From Streptomyces sp. NBC_00091 (GTDB lineage Bacteria; Actinomycetota; Actinomycetes; Streptomycetales; Streptomycetaceae), in the NCBI RefSeq assembly GCF_026343185.1, contig NZ_JAPEMA010000001.1, positions 3,596,001-3,660,000 of the forward strand: a stretch of 64,000 nt of DNA. The letters are read 5' to 3'. The notes under the pieces were generated by a model, which saw nothing but the letters and a program-made list of their open reading frames with translations, was not told where the DNA came from and made no database searches. How positions within the stretch are numbered: position 1 is the first letter of the stretch; each line of letters begins with the position of its first letter. A program made the translations under genes and the position numbers. Of this stretch, positions 26,086-33,845 are shown piece by piece.

Positions 26086-27429
26086 ATGGCGCGACGCTCA
26101 CGCACACCCAATACCGGTCTGTCGACGCTCCTTGAGCAGGCCGGATGGTCGAGAAGCCAGTTCGCTTCGATCGTCAACCGCGTCGGTGCGGAGGCCGGGC
26201 TCGCTCTCAAGTACGGTCAGCCCGCCGTGTCCCAGTGGGTGGCGGGACACCAGCCGCGGCCGCAGGTCAGGGCGCTGATCATCGAGGCGTTCGAAAGGAA
26301 ACTGGCACGTCCGGTCACTTACGGGGAGGCGGGTCTCACACCGCCGGGCGGGGCCGTGGAGGCGGACACTGTCCGGGAACTCGTAGACCTTGGAAGGGCC
26401 GATATGGATCCAGCCCGGCGTCGTGTGATCGCAGCGGGCGTCTTCTCCGCGGCGCTTGCCATCCCTTTGTTCCCGGGCCTGGCACGGGCCGACAGTCCCG
26501 AGCCGATAAGGCCCGGGAAGGCGACGACGCGGGTCGGGCAGGCGCAGGTGGCCGCCGTGGAGGCGATGACGGAGCGGATCGCCGACATCCTCGACGAGCT
26601 CGGCGCCGGCCACGCCCGGCCGATGGCGGCGGCGTTCCTCGTGAACACCGTCGGCCCGTGGCTGAAGGCCGAAGCGGCGGCTCCCGTGCGGCGGAGCATG
26701 CTCGCGGCAGCGTCCGACCTGGTGTACCTCACCGGGTGGATGGCGATGTACGAGCGGCAGCACCGCCTCGGCCAGGACTACTACGTGTCCGCGCTCAAGC
26801 TCGCCGGGGAGGCGGAGGAGCACGTGACCTACTGCCGCACCCTGCGCGGCATGTCGCTCCAGGCGTCCAATCTCGGCTACGGCCGACGGGCTCTCGAACT
26901 CGCCGACTCGGCAGCGGAAGCGGCCCCCGCGGCCGGGCCGAGGCTCGTCGCGTTCCTGCGCGGGCAGCAGGCGCACGGCGCGGCGATGGTGGGAGACAAG
27001 CGGCAGGCCTTCGCCCGGCTCCGGGAAGCGGAGGAAGCGCTCGGGCGGGCTGATGACCGGCGGGAGTCGGTCGGCGGGTACGACCGGACCGCGTATTTGT
27101 TCCATGTGGCTCATGTCCTGAACGAGACGAAGGACGTGCCGGGGTCGGTACGGACGCTGCGGGAATCGATCCGGGTCCAGCCCGCGAACGAGAGGCAGGG
27201 CCGTCTCCACGCCTACGGGCTCCTCGCCCAGAGGCAGTTGGCCATCGGCCACGTCGAGGCCGCGTGCGAGTCGTGGGGCCGGTTCCTGGACGAGTACGAG
27301 GCGCTGTCCTCGGCGCGGGGCGACGAGCACTTCGAGGTCATGAACCTCAGGCTCCGCCCCCACGGCACGGTCCGGGCGGTACGAGACCTGCGCGAGCGCG
27401 CCCAGCTCGTCGGCGCCCTCAAGGGCTGA
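26086..27429 (+). CDS. HTH-TPR transcriptional regulator
   Basis: 447 residues with the same architecture as the graspetide regulator at 14973. The N-terminal helix-turn-helix (about 8-75) has WSRSQFASIVNRV and PAVSQWVAGHQPRP. A DMDPARRRVIAAGVFSAAL segment near 105-123 is followed by TPR-like helices to the end. GGGGAG precedes the ATG. It is divergent from the 57/90-residue operon 145 bp away, which is its most likely target (inference). Confidence 0.8.
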   Translation: MARRSRTPNTGLSTLLEQAGWSRSQFASIVNRVGAEAGLALKYGQPAVSQWVAGHQPRPQVRALIIEAFERKLARPVTYGEAGLTPPGGAVEADTVRELVDLGRADMDPARRRVIAAGVFSAALAIPLFPGLARADSPEPIRPGKATTRVGQAQVAAVEAMTERIADILDELGAGHARPMAAAFLVNTVGPWLKAEAAAPVRRSMLAAASDLVYLTGWMAMYERQHRLGQDYYVSALKLAGEAEEHVTYCRTLRGMSLQASNLGYGRRALELADSAAEAAPAAGPRLVAFLRGQQAHGAAMVGDKRQAFARLREAEEALGRADDRRESVGGYDRTAYLFHVAHVLNETKDVPGSVRTLRESIRVQPANERQGRLHAYGLLAQRQLAIGHVEAACESWGRFLDEYEALSSARGDEHFEVMNLRLRPHGTVRAVRDLRERAQLVGALKG

Positions 27430-27451
27430 CACGGATGCCTAAGATTCCGCC

Positions 27452-27982
27452 GTGAACGACACCACACACGGCATACGCATCAGGCCGGGCGGCCTCGCCG
27501 ACGCACCGGCCATTCTCGACATGCTGGACGGCGCGGTGGCCTGGATGAACGCCCGCGGCAACACCGAGCAGTGGGGTACGACGCCGTACTCGCAGAAGCC
27601 CGGCGGGGCGGCTCGGGTCGAGCGGTACCTGACCGAGAACACCCCGTACATCGCGGAGTTGGATGGAATGCCGGCCGGCGCCATGGTGCTGGATTCCGGG
27701 CCCAGCCCGCAGATGCCGATCGCCCCGGCCGGGGAACCCGAGCTGTACGTCCGCCTGCTCGTCTCCGACCGGCGCCACGCCGGCCTGGGCGTCGGCGCGG
27801 CCCTCCTGGCCCACGCCGCCGGGGAGACCCGGCGGGCGGGCCTGGAGCTCCTCCGCGTCGACTGCTGGGCGGGCGGCGGGGGCGAACTGGTCGCCTTCTA
27901 CGAGCGCAACGGCTTCACCCCCACCGACCGCTTCCTGTCCGACGCCTGGCCGGGGCAGGTGCTGGCCCAGCGCCTTGTCTGA
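27452..27982 (+). CDS. GNAT N-acetyltransferase
   Basis: 176 residues. Acetyl-CoA-binding motif RRHAGLGVGAALLAHA, then a C-terminal FYERNGFTP. The GTG start lies 22 bp after the HTH-TPR stop, so it is probably co-transcribed. Substrate unknown. Confidence 0.85.
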   Translation: MNDTTHGIRIRPGGLADAPAILDMLDGAVAWMNARGNTEQWGTTPYSQKPGGAARVERYLTENTPYIAELDGMPAGAMVLDSGPSPQMPIAPAGEPELYVRLLVSDRRHAGLGVGAALLAHAAGETRRAGLELLRVDCWAGGGGELVAFYERNGFTPTDRFLSDAWPGQVLAQRLV

Positions 27983-28018
27983 TCCCTTCCCATGAGGGCC
28001 GGTCTAGCATCGGGCCTC

Positions 28019-28618
28019 ATGGGGACGTACATCGACGGATTGATCGAAACGCGTACGGCGGGCGGGGCGTGGGGGATGGCGGTCGATCTGCTCGACTTCG
28101 ACCTCTGGAAGGCGCGGGAGGCCCGCGAGTGCCTGTTCGGCTACGGCGGGGGCCTCGGGGTGGACCGGTCGCTGTTCGACCAGCGGGGGTGGCCGGAGGA
28201 CGCCTGCGACGAGGTGCCGAAGGAGTGTGACGAACTCAACCACAGCCACTCGTACGCGACATGGGCCGAGATCGCGGCGGTCGACTGGGATGCGCCGCTC
28301 TGCGACCGCCCCGACGGGAACCGTCTGGGCGAGTGGCGACCGGGGCCGGACGGCGAGCTCGTCCTGGACGGCGTGGTCTGGGCGCCGATCGAGGTGCTCG
28401 ACGCGTCGGAGGAGCTCTTCGGCGAGGATCTGTTCCCGTTCGAATGGCCGCCGGGCGGCGAGGTCCACCTGAACGGCGCCGTGTACCGTCCGGTGGTCTT
28501 CACGGCCAGGATGTTCGTACCTCCCGAGGGCCGTTGGGCGCCGGTGTGGGCGTCGATGAGTGCGTTGGCGGCCGAGTACGGCGACGAGAACGTCCGCCTG
28601 GTGGTCTGGTTCGGCTGA
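28019..28618 (+). CDS. Hypothetical protein, acidic, 199 aa
   Basis: 199 residues rich in Asp, Glu and Trp; no recognised domain, signal or membrane segment. TAGCAT ends 9 bp before ATG 28019, in keeping with a leaderless or nearly leaderless mRNA; an upstream in-frame start (27992) is less likely. It has typical high GC third positions and so is probably real. Confidence 0.65.
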   Translation: MGTYIDGLIETRTAGGAWGMAVDLLDFDLWKAREARECLFGYGGGLGVDRSLFDQRGWPEDACDEVPKECDELNHSHSYATWAEIAAVDWDAPLCDRPDGNRLGEWRPGPDGELVLDGVVWAPIEVLDASEELFGEDLFPFEWPPGGEVHLNGAVYRPVVFTARMFVPPEGRWAPVWASMSALAAEYGDENVRLVVWFG

Positions 28619-28660
28619 GCCGGCTCCGAACCCTTCCCCACCTCGCTCTGATCACCCTGT

Positions 28661-28730
28661 GGTGCGGGTATCAGCCCAAGGCGGTCGGTAGGCGCTGAGA
28701 AATGAGGAGCGCGTAGCGATCTGTCGCGCC
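28661..28730 (-). repeat. Dispersed ~65-bp repeat, copy 3 (inverted)
   Basis: The reverse complement reads AGATCGCTACGCGCTCC ... CTTGGGCTGATACC, nearly the same as copy 1 at 25386. Copies 1 and 3 thus form inverted repeats around a 3.2-kb segment. It occupies the gap between the hypothetical gene and helD. Confidence 0.75.
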
Positions 28731-28853
28731 CCGGGCCCACCGCCCCCGCCCCCCAGACGGGGGCGAATCGTCCGGCGCGCGGGACCGGCGTGCGGAGACC
28801 TGCGGATTCGCGTACGGTTGACGGTCGCCCACGCACGTCAGAAGGGGGCCTTG

Positions 28854-31163
28854 GTGGCCGCGCAGAATGCCGCTGTCGACAGCACGGCGGATTCCGTCCG
28901 CGATCGGGAGATCGCGGTCGAGCAGACGCATCTCGATCAGGTGTACCGACGCCTTGAGGAGAAGATCCACGAGGCCGAGTTCCTCATGAACGACGCCGCC
29001 AAGCGCGGCCAGGTCGGCACGCCCGGCGCGCTCGCCGAGCGCGACGCGCAGGTCTTCCGCGCCGGGATCCACCTCAACCGGCTGAACAACGAGTTCGAGG
29101 ACTTCCTCTTCGGCCGCATCGACCTCGTCCTGGGGAAGGACGGGGAGCGCGGGCCCGACGGCGCGTACACCTCCATCGATCCCGCCGACGACGCGATCCG
29201 CGCCGACCTCACCGCGGACATCGCCGAGACCCTGCACATCGGGCGCATCGGCGTCCTCGACTCCGACTACTCGCCGCTGGTGATCGACTGGCGGGCTCCG
29301 GCCGCCGCGCCGTTCTACCGGTCCACTCCCAAGGACCCCGGCCGCGTCATCCGCCGCCGCGTGATCCGCTCCAAGGGCCGCAAGGTGCTCGGCGTCGAGG
29401 ACGACCTCATGCGCCCCGAGGTCACCGCCGCCCTGAACGGCCGGGAGCTGCCCGCCATCGGCGACGGCGCGCTGATGGCCGCCCTCGGGCGGGCCCGTAC
29501 GCACTCCATGCGGGACATCGTCTCCTCCATCCAGGCCGAGCAGGACCTGGTCATCCGGGCCCCCGCCGCCTCCGTCGCCGAGGTGGCCGGCGGGCCGGGC
29601 ACCGGCAAGACGGCCGTCGCCCTGCACCGTGCCGCGTACCTCCTCTACCAGGACCGCCGCCGCTACTCCGGCGGCATCCTGATCGTCTCCCCGACCCCGC
29701 TGCTCGTCGCGTACACCGAGGGCGTGCTGCCCTCGCTCGGCGAGGAGGGGCAGGTCGCCATCCGGGCGCTCGGCTCGCTGGTCGACGGGGCCGAGGCGAC
29801 CACGTACGACGACCCGTCCGTGTCCCGGGTCAAGGGCTCCTCCCGCATGCTCAAGGTGCTCCGCAAGGCCGTACGGGGCACCCTGGAGCTGGGCGCCGCC
29901 CCCGAGCGGCTGCGCGTCGTGGCCTTCGGCCGCCGCGTCGAGCTGGAGGCCGGGGACCTGAACCGGATCCGGCAGAACGTCCTCGGCGGCACCGCCCCCG
30001 TGAACCTGCTGCGCCCGCGCGCCCGCAAGCTGCTGCTCGACGCCCTGTACGCGAAGACGGGCGCGACGGGCCGGCACAGCGACCCGGAGCTGGCCGCCGA
30101 GCTGCGTTCCGCCTTCGACGAGGACATCTCCACCGAGGACGACTTCCTCGGCTTCCTGAACGCCTGGTGGCCGGAGCTGACCCCGCGCGGGGTGCTGGCC
30201 GCGATGGCGGACGAGCGGCGCCTGGGCCGCTGGTCGCGCCGGGACCTGAACCCCCGCGAGACCCGCCAGCTGGCGCGGTCGCTGCGCCGGGTCGGCCCGG
30301 ACGGCAAGGGCCCGCTGTCGGTGCACGACGTGGCGCTGCTGGACGAGCTCCAGCAGCTGCTCGGCGCGCCCGCGCGGCCGAAGCGCAAGCGGGAGATGGA
30401 CCCCCTGGACCAGCTCAGCGGGCTGGAGGAGCTGATGCCGGTCCGGGAGGAGACCCAGTGGGAGCGGGCCGAGCGGATCGCGGCCGAGCGGACCGAGTAC
30501 GCGCACGTCATCGTGGACGAGGCCCAGGACCTGACGCCGATGCAGTGGCGGATGGTGGGCCGGCGCGGCCGGATGGGCACCTGGACGGTGGTCGGCGACC
30601 CGGCGCAGTCCTCCTGGACGGACCCCGACGAGGCGGCCGCCGCCCGCGACGAGGCCCTGGGGAGCCGGCCGCGCAGGCGGTTCACGCTGACCGTGAACTA
30701 CCGCAACCCGGCCGAGGTCGCCGAGGTGGCCTCCCGGGTGCTGGAGCTGGCGATGCCCGGCATGGAGCCGCCGACGGCGGTGCGCTCCACGGGCCTGGAG
30801 CCCCGTTTCACGGCCGCCGGGGACGATCTGGGCGAGTCGGTGCGGGAGGAGACCCGGCGGCTGCTGGAGCAGGTGGACGGGACCGTCGGTGTGGTCGTGG
30901 CCATGGACCGGCGCGCGCAGGCCGCGGGCTGGCTGTCGGAGCTGGGGGAGCGGGCGGTGGCGCTGGGCAGCCTGGAGGCCAAGGGGCTGGAGTACGACGC
31001 CACCGTGGTCGTCTCCCCGGCGGAGATCGCGGAGGAGTCCCCGGCGGGCCTGCGGGTGCTGTACGTGGCGCTGACGCGCGCGACGCAGCAGCTGACGGTG
31101 ATCTCGGCGGCGGGCGACCGCCCGGGCGCGGACGGGGTGCCGGAGCTGCTGCGGGCGCGGTGA
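28854..31163 (+). CDS. HelD-like RNA polymerase-associated ATPase (UvrD/Rep fold)
   Basis: 769 residues. An N-terminal coiled-coil-like arm (about 10-85) precedes SF1 motifs: Walker A GGPGTGKTAVALHRAAYLL, Walker B VDEAQDLTPMQW, GDPAQSSW, NYRNPAEV, and C-terminal LGSLEAKGLEYD and YVALTRATQQL. HelD/HelR proteins push into RNA polymerase to remove it from DNA, nucleic acid or rifamycins; a resistance role is possible but no rifamycin-associated promoter element was noticed. GTG 28854 is chosen for AGAAGGGGG just upstream. Confidence 0.88.
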   Translation: MAAQNAAVDSTADSVRDREIAVEQTHLDQVYRRLEEKIHEAEFLMNDAAKRGQVGTPGALAERDAQVFRAGIHLNRLNNEFEDFLFGRIDLVLGKDGERGPDGAYTSIDPADDAIRADLTADIAETLHIGRIGVLDSDYSPLVIDWRAPAAAPFYRSTPKDPGRVIRRRVIRSKGRKVLGVEDDLMRPEVTAALNGRELPAIGDGALMAALGRARTHSMRDIVSSIQAEQDLVIRAPAASVAEVAGGPGTGKTAVALHRAAYLLYQDRRRYSGGILIVSPTPLLVAYTEGVLPSLGEEGQVAIRALGSLVDGAEATTYDDPSVSRVKGSSRMLKVLRKAVRGTLELGAAPERLRVVAFGRRVELEAGDLNRIRQNVLGGTAPVNLLRPRARKLLLDALYAKTGATGRHSDPELAAELRSAFDEDISTEDDFLGFLNAWWPELTPRGVLAAMADERRLGRWSRRDLNPRETRQLARSLRRVGPDGKGPLSVHDVALLDELQQLLGAPARPKRKREMDPLDQLSGLEELMPVREETQWERAERIAAERTEYAHVIVDEAQDLTPMQWRMVGRRGRMGTWTVVGDPAQSSWTDPDEAAAARDEALGSRPRRRFTLTVNYRNPAEVAEVASRVLELAMPGMEPPTAVRSTGLEPRFTAAGDDLGESVREETRRLLEQVDGTVGVVVAMDRRAQAAGWLSELGERAVALGSLEAKGLEYDATVVVSPAEIAEESPAGLRVLYVALTRATQQLTVISAAGDRPGADGVPELLRAR

Positions 31164-31189
31164 CGGGGACGCCGGGCCCGGGCGGGGAC

Positions 31190-31270
31190 CCTGACGGGTA
31201 CCCCACCGGGTCCTGACGGTGCCCGACCCTGCCTGACGGGGTCCTGACCGGGCCCTGACCCCACCCTGAC
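31190..31270. repeat. Phased CCTGAC repeats
   Basis: CCTGAC begins at 31190, 31212, 31232, 31243, 31254 and 31265; the last four are spaced exactly 11 bp, the others 20-22 bp (two turns). This places all copies on one DNA face. They lie about 75 bp upstream of the likely small-RNA promoter and after the helD stop. Confidence 0.6.
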
Positions 31271-31342
31271 GGCTCGCGGCCAGGCGCGTGATCCGGGGTG
31301 TCCAACTCGCGGGAGGGGGGATCGCTTCCGGCGATCCTTTGT

Positions 31343-31348
31343 TAGCCT
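31343..31348 (+). promoter_or_regulatory. -10 element of the putative small RNA
   Basis: TAGCCT, 6-7 bp before the first base pair of the predicted RNA fold. -35 not clear. Confidence 0.4.
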
Positions 31349-31353
31349 GGGTA

Positions 31354-31496
31354 CGACACCGGCTCGATCCAAGCCCCCGGGCCCAACCTTCGTCGCTTAG
31401 AGCGACCACTTGCCGCGAGGCGAGCATGGCGGGTCGGTGTCTTAGTCGGAACAACAGGTCCGCGCCCTCCACTTGTGGGGGCGCGGACCTGTTTTG
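31354..31496 (+). ncRNA. Putative structured intergenic small RNA
   Basis: About 143 nt between helD and the malic enzyme gene. A long-range stem GACACCG (31355-31361) with CGGTGTC (31435-31441) encloses two hairpins: GTCGCT-tag-AGCGAC (31392-31406) and CTTGCC-gcga-GGCGAG (31409-31424). It ends at a strong terminator with a T-rich tail. A -10-like TAGCCT precedes it. No ORF fits. I could not assign it to a known RNA family; it does not look like the 6C RNA. Confidence 0.6.
31455..31496 (+). terminator. Rho-independent terminator before the malic enzyme gene
   Basis: CAGGTCCGCGCCC (31455-31467) pairs with GGGCGCGGACCTG (31479-31491), followed by TTTTGTATT, an unusually good T tract for Streptomyces. 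It ends the putative small RNA. Confidence 0.85.
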
Positions 31497-31695
31497 TATT
31501 AACCCACCATTCCAGGAGCCCCCGGTATCTCGTATGGTGGAAGAGTCTTTCCGGAATTTGTAGCTGGTTACCTTGTACCGGCTGGTAGGTGGGACGATCG
31601 GACAACAGGTCCTGCCGCACCTGCCGTGTTTCGGCCGGAGCAGTGCGGGACCCTGTGTGTACAGCGAAACCAGGGACAGAAGAGGAAACACGGCC

Positions 31696-33120
31696 ATGGC
31701 AACGGCGCCCAGCGTCTCGTATTCGATGACGGTCCGCCTGGAAGTGCCCGCGAGCGGAACCGCGGTCTCCCAGCTCACCACCGCCGTGGAGTCTTCCGGA
31801 GGCTCGGTCACCGGTCTCGACGTGACCGCGTCGGGCCACGAAAAGCTCCGTATCGACGTCACCATCGCCGCCACCTCCACCGCGCACGCCGACGAGATCG
31901 TCGAGAAGCTCCGCGGCATCGAGGGCGTCAGCCTCGGCAAGGTCTCCGACCGAACCTTCCTGATGCACCTCGGCGGCAAGATCGAGATGTCGTCCAAGCA
32001 TCCCATCCGCAACCGCGACGACCTCTCGATGATCTACACCCCGGGCGTCGCCCGCGTGTGCATGGCCATCGCCGAGAACCCCGAGGACGCGCGCCGCCTC
32101 ACCATCAAGCGCAACTCCGTCGCAGTCGTGACCGACGGTTCCGCCGTCCTGGGCCTGGGCAACATCGGCCCGATGGCCGCGCTGCCCGTCATGGAGGGCA
32201 AGGCCGCCCTCTTCAAGCGCTTCGCCGGCATCGACGCCTGGCCGATCTGCCTCGACACCCAGGACGCCGACGAGATCGTCGCGATCGTCAAGGCGATCGC
32301 CCCGGGCTTCGCCGGCATCAACCTCGAGGACATCTCCGCGCCGCGCTGCTTCGAGATCGAGGCCCGCCTGCGCGAGGCCCTCGACATCCCCGTCTTCCAC
32401 GACGACCAGCACGGCACCGCGATCGTGGTCCTCGCCGCCCTGACCAACGCACTTCGCGTCGTGGGCAAGGCAGTTGGCGACGTCAAGGTCGTCATGTCGG
32501 GCGCCGGCGCCGCCGGTACGGCCATCCTCAAGCTGCTCCTCGCGGCGGGCGTCAAGAACGCCGTCAGCGCCGACATCCACGGCGTCGTGCACGCGGACCG
32601 CCCCGACCTCGTCGACGCGGCCCCCGATTCCCCGCTGCGCTGGATCGCCGACAACACCAACCCCGAGGGCTACACCGGCACCCTCAAGGAGGCCGTCGTC
32701 GGCGCCGACGTCTTCATCGGCGTCTCGGCCCCGAACGTGCTCTCCGGCGAGGACGTCGCCGCCATGGCGGAAGGCGCCATCGTGTTCGCGCTCGCGAACC
32801 CGGACCCCGAGGTGGACCCGGCCGTCGCGCGCCAGACCGCCGCCGTCGTGGCCACCGGCCGCTCGGACTTCCCGAACCAGATCAACAACGTGCTGGTCTT
32901 CCCGGGCGTCTTCCGCGGTCTGCTCGACGCCCAGTCGCGGACCGTGAACACCGGCATGATGCTGGCCGCCGCGACCGCCCTCGCCGACGTCGTCGGCGAG
33001 GACGAGCTGAACGCGAACTACATCATCCCGTCCGTCTTCAACGACAAGGTCGCGGGCGCCGTCGCGGGCGCCGTCCGCAAGGCCGCCCAGGCCGCCGCTG
33101 TGACGGGGCCCACGGCCTGA
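31696..33120 (+). CDS. NAD-dependent malic enzyme with N-terminal ACT domain
   Basis: 474 residues. An N-terminal ACT-like regulatory domain (about 5-85) is followed by the malic enzyme core: YTPGVARVC, lysine-containing TIKRNSVAVVTDGS, EDISAPRCFEIE metal site, FHDDQHGTAIV, and the dinucleotide site VMSGAGAAGTAIL. It oxidatively decarboxylates malate to pyruvate, feeding gluconeogenesis and precursor supply. AGAGGAAA precedes ATG 31696. Gene order with hup and murA matches S. coelicolor, where it is the NAD-type enzyme. Confidence 0.93.
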   Translation: MATAPSVSYSMTVRLEVPASGTAVSQLTTAVESSGGSVTGLDVTASGHEKLRIDVTIAATSTAHADEIVEKLRGIEGVSLGKVSDRTFLMHLGGKIEMSSKHPIRNRDDLSMIYTPGVARVCMAIAENPEDARRLTIKRNSVAVVTDGSAVLGLGNIGPMAALPVMEGKAALFKRFAGIDAWPICLDTQDADEIVAIVKAIAPGFAGINLEDISAPRCFEIEARLREALDIPVFHDDQHGTAIVVLAALTNALRVVGKAVGDVKVVMSGAGAAGTAILKLLLAAGVKNAVSADIHGVVHADRPDLVDAAPDSPLRWIADNTNPEGYTGTLKEAVVGADVFIGVSAPNVLSGEDVAAMAEGAIVFALANPDPEVDPAVARQTAAVVATGRSDFPNQINNVLVFPGVFRGLLDAQSRTVNTGMMLAAATALADVVGEDELNANYIIPSVFNDKVAGAVAGAVRKAAQAAAVTGPTA

Positions 33121-33428
33121 TCCCGGCGCGTCGCGGGATGCGGGCCCGGCAGGGCGCCTCTAGGGTTGCGGGGATGCCCGCGTGGCCCGCGGTCCGCATC
33201 CACCGGATGCCTCTGGTGCGGACGGAGCGTCACCGCGGCGTGACTGTGGCGCTTTTCGTGTGACCCTGGCGGGTGCCGGATTGGCTTTCCCGCCGCTGGT
33301 GGGGGCAGGATGCGTAACCGGGCGAGAGGGTCTGACGTTCAGACCCGGGTCCGGGGACTGTCCGAGGGCCCTGGCAGCATCGGCTTCGATCTCACGCCTC
33401 TAAGGCAAGTTGAACACGGGAGTACAAC
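33121..33428. promoter_or_regulatory. Upstream region of hup
   Basis: 308 bp with no convincing ORF. It must hold the hup promoter. CGGGAG at about 33417-33422 is the hup ribosome site; I could not place a clear -10/-35 pair. Confidence 0.35.
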
Positions 33429-33710
33429 ATGAACCGCAGTGAGCTGGTGGCCGCTCTGTCCGAGCGCGCCGAGGTGACCCGCAAGGACGCCGACGCCGTT
33501 CTGGCCGCGCTCGCCGAGACCGTCGGCGAGATTGTCGCCAAGGGCGACGAGAAGGTCACCATCCCCGGCTTCCTGACCTTCGAGCGCACCCACCGTGCCG
33601 CTCGCACCGCGCGCAACCCGCAGACCGGCGACCCCATCCAGATCCCGGCCGGCTACAGCGTGAAGGTCTCCGCGGGCTCCAAGCTCAAGGAAGCCGCCAA
33701 GGGCAAGTAG
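33429..33710 (+). CDS. hup: DNA-binding protein HU
   Basis: 93 residues, the short HU form without the lysine-rich tail seen in the second Streptomyces HU. It has MNRSELVAALSERA, the beta-arm region RTHRAARTARNPQTGD and IPAGYSVKVSAGSKLKEA. It bends and compacts DNA as a dimer. Preceded by GGGAG and followed by a strong bidirectional terminator. Confidence 0.97.
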   Translation: MNRSELVAALSERAEVTRKDADAVLAALAETVGEIVAKGDEKVTIPGFLTFERTHRAARTARNPQTGDPIQIPAGYSVKVSAGSKLKEAAKGK

Positions 33711-33770
33711 TACGCCCTTGTGCCGAGGGCCGCACAGGCCCACGGGACGGCAGTAGTACGTAGAACGGCC

Positions 33771-33804
33771 GAGGGCGGCCACCCCGGATGGGGTGGCCGC
33801 CCTC
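33771..33804. terminator. Bidirectional terminator between hup and murA
   Basis: GAGGGCGGCCACCCC-ggat-GGGGTGGCCGCCCTC, a perfect 15-bp stem between the convergent hup and murA genes. Confidence 0.88.
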
Positions 33805-33845
33805 AGGCCTTCCCAGGGCCCCGCAGGGGCCCCGGGAGGGGATGA

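Noticed and set aside
31190..31270. PHO box
   Set aside because: The 11-bp spacing fits but the repeat GTCAGG (reverse strand) does not match the GTTCACC-type consensus beyond a few bases.
31354..31496. 6C RNA
   Set aside because: The two C-rich hairpin loops that define it are not present.
28671..32012. 1113-codon minus-strand frame across helD
   Set aside because: It is antisense to helD and the malic enzyme gene, with no coherent domain; its tail is just the dispersed repeat.
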